Origin: Brevibacillus brevis
GTDB lineage: Bacteria > Bacillota > Bacilli > Brevibacillales > Brevibacillaceae
DNA: 64,000 nt
Assembly (NCBI RefSeq): GCF_031583145.1
Contig: NZ_CP134050.1
Location: 2,132,501 to 2,196,500 of the forward strand
Direction of reading: 5' to 3'
Shown: one piece after another, positions 56,240 through 63,698 of the stretch
Position numbering within the stretch: position 1 is the first letter of the stretch
Layout of the letters: every line of letters begins with the position of its first letter
Translations under genes and position numbers: made by a program
The notes under the pieces: model-generated
What the model saw: only the letters and a program-made list of their open reading frames with translations
Told to the model about the DNA's origin: nothing
Database searches by the model: none

Positions 56240-57451
56240 GTGAAAGGAAGCGGGAAAGGGAAAACAAAGAGGGTCGCGAGAACGAGGGCTAGTGCCAGTC
56301 CCAAAACGTCGCCTGCGCGGACGCTGCTTTTTCAAAAACCTGTCATTGCGGTGACGGGCAGTGCTGGCAAAACGACTACGAAGGAAATGATCTCCGCCAT
56401 CTTGAGAAGGCGTTGGAATATATACAAATCGAAGTACAATCGAAACTTTTTGGGAAACACGAGGGCCCACGCGAAGAGGATCAAGGATGAGCATCAGGCT
56501 GCCGTGCTGGAGTACGGAATGACAAGCAGTGGCCACATCAAGAAGCATTGCCAGATAATCCAGCCTTCCATCGGCATCATTACCAATATCGGCACGGCGC
56601 ACATCGGCAATTTCGACGGACTGATGAGCGGGATCGCCATGGCGAAGTCAGAGCTGATTCGGTATATGAAGCCTACAGGGACTGTGTTTCTCAATAGGGA
56701 TTGCCCGTTTTCGCGCGAGTTTCACAAACCTCCGTACGTCGGACGATTCTTTGGCAAGTTCATTACCGTCGGAATTGAGCACGAGGCTGATTTTCAAGCG
56801 AAACAGATTCAGGTAGACGAGTGGGGAATCCGTTTCCGCTGTGTCGCGAAGGCGTGGTGGCAGCCTGAGGCATTTTTCCTGCCAATGCTGGGCGAGCACA
56901 ATGTGTACAATGCGCTCTTCGCCATCGCGGTAGCTCACTCGCTAGGCTTTTCCGTCCAACAGATTCGCATGGGCCTGCAAACGTTTCGCCCGCAGCAAAA
57001 ACGGCTCACCAAACATACGCTGCCTCACCGTGTACAAGTCCTGGACGATACGTACAGCTCCAATCCCGATGCCGCCAAAGCGGCCATCGATGTGCTGGCC
57101 CAGGTCAGTGGGGGAACGAAGGTGGCGGTCTTGGCAAGCATGCTGGAGATGGGAAGCTACGCGGTAGAGGCGCATGAAGAAGTGGGACGATATGTGAGTC
57201 AAAAAAACATCGACTATTTATACACATTGGGGAGAAGTGCCAGGCATATCGCCCGGGGAGCGATTCGCAGCGGATTTCCGGCCAGCCGGGTCGTTCACTG
57301 CCAGACAAAGGCAGGGCTGCACCGTCATCTCTCCAAACGGATTCGACCGGACACGGCGTTTCTGGTAAAAGGCTCCCACCGACTGAAAATGGAAGAAACC
57401 GTACACTTCTTGTGCAATGAAACGGCCAGAATCAGCCGTTCACGCAGGTAG
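56240..57451 (+). CDS. Mur ligase family protein lacking the MurF N-terminal domain
   Basis: This 403-residue ligase has a short very basic N-terminus (residues 1-27). The ATP P-loop VTGSAGKTTTKEM starts at about residue 38, the Mur-central block NIGTAHIGNFDGL near 140, and the C-terminal domain VLDDTYSSNPDAAKAAIDVL near 265, FxVKGSH near 375. True MurF has a UDP-MurNAc-tripeptide domain of about 90 residues before the P-loop; it is missing here. It probably forms an amide bond to another amino acid or polymer. GTG 56240 follows GGGGAGG. Confidence 0.88.
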   Translation: MKGSGKGKTKRVARTRASASPKTSPARTLLFQKPVIAVTGSAGKTTTKEMISAILRRRWNIYKSKYNRNFLGNTRAHAKRIKDEHQAAVLEYGMTSSGHIKKHCQIIQPSIGIITNIGTAHIGNFDGLMSGIAMAKSELIRYMKPTGTVFLNRDCPFSREFHKPPYVGRFFGKFITVGIEHEADFQAKQIQVDEWGIRFRCVAKAWWQPEAFFLPMLGEHNVYNALFAIAVAHSLGFSVQQIRMGLQTFRPQQKRLTKHTLPHRVQVLDDTYSSNPDAAKAAIDVLAQVSGGTKVAVLASMLEMGSYAVEAHEEVGRYVSQKNIDYLYTLGRSARHIARGAIRSGFPASRVVHCQTKAGLHRHLSKRIRPDTAFLVKGSHRLKMEETVHFLCNETARISRSRR

Positions 57452-57701
57452 GCAGACAGGAAGCGGCGAAGTAACGGGCCTGCCCTTTTCCCGAGGAGGA
57501 CAAGGGCTTTTATCCTGGAGACATCCGCCTGTTTTGACCAGACATGAGGTCCCATCCTCTTTCCGGGTAGGGCTATAGTCGCCCGACTAACCGATCAAAT
57601 CGCGGACTGGAAAGTTTTGCTGGCTAGGAGAGTCATTCTCTTTCCAGTAAACTGGCTTTGTACCCAATCTATTGGGAAAGACGCAGCCAGGAGGAGAATG
57701 A
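57452..57701 (+). other. Structured leader upstream of the NlpC/P60 gene
   Basis: A terminator-like hairpin (GCCCTT / AAGGGC, 57481-57512) follows the ligase gene. Downstream are GGGC/GCCC near 57568-57584, then a 9-base stem ACTGGAAAG (57606-57614) / CTTTCCAGT (57650-57658). Last comes a two-part hairpin with CTGGCT / AGCCAG and CCCAAT / ATTGGG (57652-57690) that ends at the ribosome site. This suggests a regulatory RNA. The class was not recognised. Confidence 0.5.
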
Positions 57702-58679
57702 ATGACGAAACGAGATTGGCTACAAAAATCGACAGTCACCGTCTTGCTCAGCACGTCCCTGCTATTATTTGCCGAGGGAGGACATGCCGCAGCGGCACAG
57801 ACAGTCAATTCGCAATCTTCCGCCAAATCAGAGGCGATAGTCACCCTAGCAAAAGGCCTGGTCGGCAAGGATTACAAATATGGCGCAACCGGACCGAATT
57901 CGTTTGGGTCAGCAGGGTTGGCTACATACGTATTCAAGCAAGTAGGCATTCAAGTCGATGACACCATCGCCGAGCTGTACAAAGCCGGAGAGAAAGTCTC
58001 GCCAAGTCAAATACAGGAAGGCGATTTGCTCTTCTTTTCATCCAATGGCAAAGGCGCACCGAGCTTCATGGGGATCTTTGTCGGAAACGGCCAATACATT
58101 TATGCGTCCCAAAGCGAGGATGCCGTGGTCGTCAAGAAGCTGAGCGATTATTCGAAAAAGCTGGTGGGAGCGCGCCGTTTTCTCGCTGCGGGCTCCGGGA
58201 CGAATCCGGATTCCGGGAAATCCGATTCGGGAACAGCCACGATCGGGGAGAAAGTCATCGCGGCCGGGAAGAAATACTTGGAAACGCCGTATGAATACGC
58301 CTCGACCCGTGCAAACAAGAAAACGATGGATTGCTCCGAGTTCACCATGTGGGCGTACCTGGATGGCGCCAATATCGACATGGGCAAAGGTGGTGCCCAG
58401 TCACAGGCCAAATACGTGAAGGCCCACGGAAGCTATACCACGGACATCAACAAGCTGAAAAAAGGCGACTTGGTTTTCTTCATGAGCTACAAGGGCTGGA
58501 AGGAATCCGACTATAAAAACATCGACATCTCGAAGCAAAGCATCACCCACGTCGGCATTTACATGGGGGATGGCAAGCTGCTTCAGACGTTCTCCAAAGA
58601 ATCCGGTGGCGTGAAAATTACGGACTTCAAAGGCACGCATTGGGAATGGCGATTTATCATGGGCGGACGTCCATACTAG
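57702..58679 (+). CDS. Secreted tandem NlpC/P60-domain protein
   Basis: This 325-residue protein has a signal peptide of about 32 residues. Domain 1 (about 42-165) has the fold pattern but its active-site region is NSFGSAG, with Ser70 in place of Cys, and the usual His position is Phe122 (PSFMGIFVG). Domain 2 (about 182-323) has Cys211 in MDCSEF and His283 in ITHVGIYMG, so only this one looks catalytic. Such proteins cut cell-wall peptide cross-links. The start ATG follows AGGAGG. Confidence 0.9.
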   Translation: MTKRDWLQKSTVTVLLSTSLLLFAEGGHAAAAQTVNSQSSAKSEAIVTLAKGLVGKDYKYGATGPNSFGSAGLATYVFKQVGIQVDDTIAELYKAGEKVSPSQIQEGDLLFFSSNGKGAPSFMGIFVGNGQYIYASQSEDAVVVKKLSDYSKKLVGARRFLAAGSGTNPDSGKSDSGTATIGEKVIAAGKKYLETPYEYASTRANKKTMDCSEFTMWAYLDGANIDMGKGGAQSQAKYVKAHGSYTTDINKLKKGDLVFFMSYKGWKESDYKNIDISKQSITHVGIYMGDGKLLQTFSKESGGVKITDFKGTHWEWRFIMGGRPY

Positions 58680-58709
58680 GATTCCTATTCCCATTCCATC
58701 GGCAGCAAA

Positions 58710-58740
58710 AGGGCATCGCTCAAGCGCTGCCCTTTTTTTC
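58710..58740 (+). terminator. Intrinsic terminator after the NlpC/P60 gene
   Basis: GGGCA(GC) / (GC)TGCCC arms around an AGCG/CGCT inner pairing, then TTTTTTT. Confidence 0.85.
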
Positions 58741-58875
58741 TTTCGAGGGGCGGGCGCGGGATAAAGGCGTAGCGGACAGGAGCGGAAAAATAGGTGAATG
58801 ACGGCGGGCAAACGCACATGCCACATCCGCGTTTGCTGCATTTCCTATAGGGAGACTTACAGGAGGTGAAACGTC

Positions 58876-59217
58876 ATGGCCCATCGCTATCCACCCCCTG
58901 GAGGATACCCTCCGCCAAGTGGAGATTTCCCGCCAGGACCGCCAGGAGGTTTTCCGCCGCCACCCCCAGGCCCGCCCCCCGGCCGAACGCCGAGTTCGCC
59001 AGGAACAAGCGGTTACGGCGGTACGCGCAGGATCGACGAAGGCAGCTTTTACCCGTGCTTGTACCGTTACACCTACGTGTGGCTGAAGAATGGAAACTCG
59101 TTCTGGTTTTATCCCGTATACATCAGCCGCTCTTCCATTGCAGGGTACCGGTGGAGACACAACCGTTGGGAGTATTACGGAACGGAACTGTACCGGATTG
59201 CTTATTTTACCTGTTAG
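58876..59217 (+). CDS. Proline-rich protein with tyrosine/tryptophan-rich C-terminus
   Basis: This 113-residue protein is half Pro/Gly repeats (residues 1-45, many PPPG and GGYPPP units) and half an aromatic domain (YPCLYRYTYVWLKNGNSFWFYPVYISRSS to AYFTC). Its appearance is that of spore-coat or spore-surface proteins; two cysteines could form a disulfide. The start ATG follows the ideal AGGAGGTGA. I do not recognise a named family with certainty. Confidence 0.72.
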   Translation: MAHRYPPPGGYPPPSGDFPPGPPGGFPPPPPGPPPGRTPSSPGTSGYGGTRRIDEGSFYPCLYRYTYVWLKNGNSFWFYPVYISRSSIAGYRWRHNRWEYYGTELYRIAYFTC

Positions 59218-59219
59218 GA

Positions 59220-59264
59220 AAACAAGGCGCATCTCCCGATCAGGTCGGGGGGATGCGCCTTGTT
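59220..59264. terminator. Hairpin between convergent genes
   Basis: ACAAGGCGCATC and GATGCGCCTTGT form a 12-base stem around a C/G-rich inner stem. T-runs are short on both sides. Confidence 0.7.
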
Positions 59265-59279
59265 CGATTCCGCGGTGTC

Positions 59280-60071
59280 TTATTTCACCGTCAGCGGAAA
59301 GCTCTTGTGATCGTGGATATCGCCTTTTTCCACGTGGACGTTGACGGTGTAGCTGCCGGAGGATGGGAACTCTGCACGGGTGCTGTACTGCCCGGGCTGC
59401 GTTTCCTTTGCGTCGAGGAAAGCGTGTTTTTCCTCATCACCCTGCCAATATTCGAATCGCACAGTCGCTCCGCCCAATATCTGGTTTTCCTTCATTAAAT
59501 GAACCGTGAGAGCTGCCGGCTGTGCAGGCTGGATGGTTTCGGGAGGCATGAAGTGAAAGTCGATGCCGCTTGCCTGTTGACCGCTTGGATCTCCGCCCTC
59601 TCCATGCTGATGCGAAGCAGGAGCATCGGCTGGCTGGCTATGCCCGGTATGGCCGCTTTCTGTGCCATTGGCTTGTCCGGCATCACCTACCGTAAAGGCA
59701 ACTTTTTGCATGTTGTGAAAGTCGCGGGCCGTCACGTGATAATAAACGAAGTAGGAACCAGGCTCGCCAATGGTTTGCTGGGCAGTGTACACGCCGTCTG
59801 CCTGCAAGGCGGCAGGAATCGTCACATGCTGCTCCTGACCATCTTTCCACCACTCAAACTTGACTTCTTTGGCGTCATCCACGGGGGTCCCGTTTTGGGT
59901 CACCTTCACCGAAAACGTGATTGCAGCACCCGGTTCAGGGTTCTGCGGCGAGATGGTAAATGCAGCTTCCACAGGGGTGGAAGACGGAAGTGTCACCTCC
60001 TGATTGTCACGGCCGCAAGCGGCGGCTATGAGGGCCAGCAGGCAGAGTAAAGAAAGAAAATAACGATTCAT
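59280..60071 (-). CDS. YtkA/FixH-like lipoprotein with two domains
   Basis: This 263-residue protein has a lipobox (LIAAACG, Cys near residue 19). Two similar beta domains follow, each with a KFEWWKDGQEQH- or RFEYWQGDEEKH-type core and a GSYFVYYHV- or GSYTVNVHV-type end. A His-rich linker lies between them (GHTGHSQPADAPASHQHGEGG). YtkA/FixH domains occur with copper and cytochrome oxidase maturation. It starts 2 bases after the SCO1-like gene, so they are translationally linked. Confidence 0.85.
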   Translation of the reverse strand: MNRYFLSLLCLLALIAAACGRDNQEVTLPSSTPVEAAFTISPQNPEPGAAITFSVKVTQNGTPVDDAKEVKFEWWKDGQEQHVTIPAALQADGVYTAQQTIGEPGSYFVYYHVTARDFHNMQKVAFTVGDAGQANGTESGHTGHSQPADAPASHQHGEGGDPSGQQASGIDFHFMPPETIQPAQPAALTVHLMKENQILGGATVRFEYWQGDEEKHAFLDAKETQPGQYSTRAEFPSSGSYTVNVHVEKGDIHDHKSFPLTVK

Positions 60072-60073
60072 GA

Positions 60074-60685
60074 TTACAATCCTTTCTGTTTCATGTTCAA
60101 CAGTTCCTGATAAATTTGCTCCGGATCAAAGTCTTCTCCCATGCCGTACTTTCGGATGACGGCATTGGCAGGATCGACCAGGTAGGTGCTGGACGTATGC
60201 GAGATAAAACCGTCTTCGCTCTTGCTGGCCAGAAAGCCGAGAGAGCGGGTCACTTCGCTGATTTTGCCCTCATCCCCGCGCAGAAAGGTCCAGCCCTGCG
60301 GATCGACGTTCAATTGCCGGGCGTATTTGCGCAACACCTCGGCGGTATCATTGGCGGGGTCGATGGTCACCGTCACAAATTCGACGCCATGCCCCATCAA
60401 GCCCGCCTCCTTCAGGCGTTTCTGCAATTGGACCATCTTGACGGTCGTGGTCGGACAAACATCGGGGCAACGCGTATAGATCAGCTCTACCAAGCGTACG
60501 GTTCCGGGCTTGGGAGCAAGCGGGTACGCTTCCCCATCCAAAGTTTCCAGCGATAGGGACGGCAGGGTAGCCTTGACGGGGGAACTGCCCCAAAACCAGG
60601 AGGCGATCAAGGCTGCCAGGACGAGAAACGGCAGAAGCAACAGCAGTCGCTTGAGCCGCATGGCATTCACGGATGGTACAGGCAT
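60074..60685 (-). CDS. SCO1/SenC-family copper chaperone
   Basis: This 203-residue thioredoxin-fold protein has an N-terminal membrane anchor (about residues 12-32). The Cu-binding pair Cys73 and Cys77 lies in YTRCPDVCPTT, and the third ligand His163 in ISHTSSTYL. SCO proteins deliver copper to the CuA site of cytochrome c oxidase. It lies between ctaG and a YtkA-domain gene. The start ATG at 60685 follows GGAAGGAG at 11-base spacing. Confidence 0.94.
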   Translation of the reverse strand: MPVPSVNAMRLKRLLLLLPFLVLAALIASWFWGSSPVKATLPSLSLETLDGEAYPLAPKPGTVRLVELIYTRCPDVCPTTTVKMVQLQKRLKEAGLMGHGVEFVTVTIDPANDTAEVLRKYARQLNVDPQGWTFLRGDEGKISEVTRSLGFLASKSEDGFISHTSSTYLVDPANAVIRKYGMGEDFDPEQIYQELLNMKQKGL

Positions 60686-60710
60686 GGGCGCCCACGTCTC
60701 CTTCCCTAGT

Positions 60711-61568
60711 TTAATGCGGCAGCAGCTGATCCTTCTCCTTCCGATACCATGCGGCAAATACGTAAGCCAGTACGGAGCCGTACGTCAATTCCTGCATCAG
60801 CTTCATGATGATCCCGCCCAGCCGTTGATCGTCGAGCGCTTGCAGCGGCACCGCAAACATCGATTTGTCGATGGGAGCGGAAAAAAACGGCGCGCAGAGC
60901 ATGGTAGGTCCATTGACGTACGTGTCGTAAAGCGGCGTGGAGGAGAAAATGATCAAAGCGCACGCCGGAGTGATCAAAACGCCGTTGGCGAAAATGTAAG
61001 CGAGCTTCTGCAGCTCGGTCAAACGGTGTATCTCGGGCAGCGGAGCGACGACCGGCATCCACATGAGCAAGGCTGCCAGAAAGAGCAGCAGGTGGACTGC
61101 GTTGTGCATCGCCAAATTGCTCATCGCCATGTCCAGAATAACAGGCATATGGTAAAACGAAAACAGGGCATTGAACAAAAGTACAGCCGGAATCGGATGG
61201 CTGAATGCGCGAAGAAGCGCACGGGACCATCTGCGCGTGGTCAGAGGGCGCCATAGCCAGGCCGGTATGCCGGCAAGCAGAAGCAAGGGCATGACCAAAT
61301 ACAGCAGCGATTGCTGCAGCATGTGCGCGCTGAACAGAAAGTGCCCGGCGACGTTCAGGGGGCTGCCCATGCCGAAGTAGAACAACAGCAGGCCGACAGC
61401 GAACAGCGTTTGCTTCCCGAAAGAGACAGGTGCGGCATGGGGAAACGTATGTCGCAGCGGACCGATCAGCGAGAAGTAAGCAAACCCGAGGAGCAGGACC
61501 AGGACAATCAGCTCCGGATTCCATGTAGCCCGAAAGCCAAAGGTAGCGGTCAAATAGGAGAGAATCAT
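60711..61568 (-). CDS. ctaG: Cytochrome c oxidase assembly factor CtaG, caa3-type
   Basis: This 285-residue protein has about seven membrane helices. It carries the caa3_CtaG features: HMLQQSLLYLVMPLLLLAGIPAWLWRPL near 80-110, HNAVHLLLFLAALLMWMPV near 165, and a cytoplasmic tail AAWYRKEKDQL. CtaG of this Gram-positive type is needed for caa3 oxidase assembly. ATG 61568 follows GGAGGTT. It is followed after 25 bases by the SCO1-like gene. Confidence 0.92.
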   Translation of the reverse strand: MILSYLTATFGFRATWNPELIVLVLLLGFAYFSLIGPLRHTFPHAAPVSFGKQTLFAVGLLLFYFGMGSPLNVAGHFLFSAHMLQQSLLYLVMPLLLLAGIPAWLWRPLTTRRWSRALLRAFSHPIPAVLLFNALFSFYHMPVILDMAMSNLAMHNAVHLLLFLAALLMWMPVVAPLPEIHRLTELQKLAYIFANGVLITPACALIIFSSTPLYDTYVNGPTMLCAPFFSAPIDKSMFAVPLQALDDQRLGGIIMKLMQELTYGSVLAYVFAAWYRKEKDQLLPH

Positions 61569-61701
61569 GAATTCAACCTCCGTCACATTCCATTATTTTC
61601 CCCTCTCTTATTATAGGCAAAGAAATGGAAAAGCCTTATGACTCGTTCGGGCTATTTCTGACCCGCACCGCCGGAGTGTTCACACAAATGTCACCTGCAG
61701 A

Positions 61702-61738
61702 CGAAAACAGCCTCCCGCAGGAATCACGGGAGGCTGAT
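61702..61738 (-). terminator. Terminator of the thioredoxin/DsbB operon
   Basis: CAGCCTCCCG and CGGGAGGCTG pair; on the minus strand TTTT follows, just before the next operon. Confidence 0.85.
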
Positions 61739-61745
61739 GAGACGA

Positions 61746-62216
61746 TTATGACTTTTGCTGTTCTTCCAACCATTGCTTCCATTCGACTGCCTCGTGGCCA
61801 CCGACCAGGCGAGCCACTTCCTTGCCTGCTTTGTAGTGGACCAAAGTGGGCGTGTACTCGATCTGAAAGTCATCCCAGCTGGCGTTGAATTCCAGGAGGT
61901 TGTGCTTTTTCATGTCGATCTTCATGTCGCGAACGATCGGCACAAGGACAGGGGTCGTGGCCTGGCAATGCTCGCACAGCGGGCTGTAGTAGTAGACGTA
62001 CAGGTCTTCCTTGTTGGCGAGGCGCGACTTCAGCTCGTCCGGCATGATCAGGTTGTCGTAGAGGGGATCGTTCAATTGGGCCAGGGTGGCTGGATTCAGA
62101 CTGGCTTTGCCATACGGATTGCCGGCAGCTTGCTGGCGATTGGAGATGTCGGAGTAGACGATCGCAGCAATGAGGAGAGCCGCAACGATGACGGACAGAA
62201 AAATGACCTTTTTCAT
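61746..62216 (-). CDS. Membrane-anchored thioredoxin-like thiol-disulfide protein
   Basis: This 156-residue protein has an N-terminal membrane anchor (residues 4-22). The redox pair is Cys81-Glu-His-Cys84 (YSPLCEHCQATTPVL), and the cis-proline is in EYTPTLVHY. This resembles extracytoplasmic disulfide proteins of the BdbA/BdbD or TlpA type. It starts 3 bases after the DsbB-like gene and is probably its redox partner. Confidence 0.87.
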   Translation of the reverse strand: MKKVIFLSVIVAALLIAAIVYSDISNRQQAAGNPYGKASLNPATLAQLNDPLYDNLIMPDELKSRLANKEDLYVYYYSPLCEHCQATTPVLVPIVRDMKIDMKKHNLLEFNASWDDFQIEYTPTLVHYKAGKEVARLVGGHEAVEWKQWLEEQQKS

Positions 62217-62219
62217 GGA

Positions 62220-62648
62220 TTATTGCTCCTTTCCGTTTTTCAGAACGATGATTTGCAAGACGCTGATCAGGATAAACGCGATCAGGGCGAGAAACGGGAT
62301 CGTGATAAAACCAAACCAGTTGATGTAGTCTGCATTGCAAGGCACGATGCCGCAAGCGTTGCCAAGCTCGTGCAGGGCGGGCACTTTTTGGATCAAGTAG
62401 TGGTAGAGGGAGATCAGGCCCCCGATTCCGGAAAGGATCAAGGTGTACGAGGACATCCTGTAATCTTTTTTCGCTGAGGCGACTCCGAGAAGAATCACGA
62501 GCGGGTACATCAAGATTCGCTGGTACCAGCATAGGTCGCACGGTATGTATTTCATGACTTCTGAAAAAAAGAGACTGCCTGCCGTAGCGATCAGAGCGAT
62601 TCCCCAGGAAGCAAACATCGCTTGTTCCATGGCTTGCGCACGCTTCAT
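62220..62648 (-). CDS. bdbC: Disulfide bond formation protein BdbC (DsbB family)
   Basis: This 142-residue protein has four membrane helices and two cysteine pairs: Cys37-x-x-Cys40 in IPCDLCWYQRILMYP and Cys99/Cys104 in NACGIVPC. Cys37-Cys40 reduces quinone in DsbB-type enzymes, and the second pair oxidises the thioredoxin-like partner. The WYQR motif is characteristic. ATG at 62648 follows GAGGTG. Confidence 0.94.
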   Translation of the reverse strand: MKRAQAMEQAMFASWGIALIATAGSLFFSEVMKYIPCDLCWYQRILMYPLVILLGVASAKKDYRMSSYTLILSGIGGLISLYHYLIQKVPALHELGNACGIVPCNADYINWFGFITIPFLALIAFILISVLQIIVLKNGKEQ

Positions 62649-62809
62649 AAAAACACCTCGTCCTCATCTTAGCATAGTGCGGTTGGGATGTAGATTCGAA
62701 AAAATAGAGAGAGCAGCGGGCTTGTCCAGCAAAAGTTCGCCCGATTCCACTACCCATTGTAGTGTAAAAACGGACTGGAAACAATACATCATTATGGACA
62801 AACTGTGAT

Positions 62810-63601
62810 TTACCCGTTGACGTGTACGAGTGGGTAAGGCTGGACGTCGTGGATGGGCACGAAAATGAACTGCAGGGATGGCCACTCTACCAGCAGGACT
62901 CCGCGGCGAAAAGCGGCACCGCCATCGATCCCGACTAGCTGCTCCCGTCTCCACGGTCCGTTCCCTCGATAGCCGGGAAGCTTGGGAACCGGGGTGTGGC
63001 CAAATACAATGGGCAACTCTCCGGTGTACTCGTCGTAAAACTCCTGGCGGATCCACAGCAGATCATGCGGATTTTGCTGGGTCAAGGGCACGCCTGGCCT
63101 GATGCCGGCGTGAACCAGCAAGACGGCGGGTGACCCGGTTCGCTCGTCCGCCGGCAATTCCATGTACAATGGCAGTGAGCTTAGGGCAGACAGCAAAAAC
63201 GGATACCGGGCGAGAATTTCCTGACGAGCTTCTTCCTGGATGGCTGGGGAAGGGAGACCGCCGACCGCAAACGCCCGGCGCAGCGGATGATGGCCCAAAA
63301 AGGAGCGAACAGTAGCGTCTCCTCCGTTGAAGCGCAAGTAATTCTCCGCGTCTCCCCTGCGCGAGAGCCAGTCTTCCAGCATCTGTTCGTGATTGCCTTT
63401 GAGCAGAAAGACTTGCGCGGGGTATTGCTGCCGCAACTCGAGCAAGAACAGCAATACATCCTTGGATTGCGGTCCGCGGTCGATCATGTCCCCGAGAACG
63501 TACAGGCTGGTTCCTTGCCGAGGAGCAAAGGAAGCATCCTGTAGCGCTTTTTGAAACGCCTGATACTGGCCGTGAATATCCGATACCAAATACGTGGACA
63601 T
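62810..63601 (-). CDS. Calcineurin-like phosphoesterase (PrpE/ApaH-like)
   Basis: This 263-residue protein has the complete metallophosphoesterase set: YLVSDIHGQY (D-x-H), LGDMIDRGPQSK (G-D-x-x-D-R-G) near residue 36, LKGNHEQML (G-N-H-E) near 69, and two further His motifs (LLVHAGI near 166, VFGHTPVP near 205). It resembles bis(5'-nucleosyl)-tetraphosphatases and Ser/Thr phosphatases such as B. subtilis PrpE. The substrate is not resolved. It is divergent from the sirtuin gene. Confidence 0.9.
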   Translation of the reverse strand: MSTYLVSDIHGQYQAFQKALQDASFAPRQGTSLYVLGDMIDRGPQSKDVLLFLLELRQQYPAQVFLLKGNHEQMLEDWLSRRGDAENYLRFNGGDATVRSFLGHHPLRRAFAVGGLPSPAIQEEARQEILARYPFLLSALSSLPLYMELPADERTGSPAVLLVHAGIRPGVPLTQQNPHDLLWIRQEFYDEYTGELPIVFGHTPVPKLPGYRGNGPWRREQLVGIDGGAAFRRGVLLVEWPSLQFIFVPIHDVQPYPLVHVNG

Positions 63602-63698
63602 GGAAGAGAGGCCCCCTTTGTATACAAAATGCGCCGCTTTTTATTACAATATGAAGAAAGGCAAATCGGGTGAAGGAGCAATTGAGGGAGGGAGCGTA

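Noticed and set aside
57452..57701. c-di-AMP (ydaO) riboswitch
   Set aside because: Some 3' elements (CTTTCCG, CCCGACTAACC) are reminiscent, but the conserved 5' half is not seen. It is kept as an unassigned structured leader.
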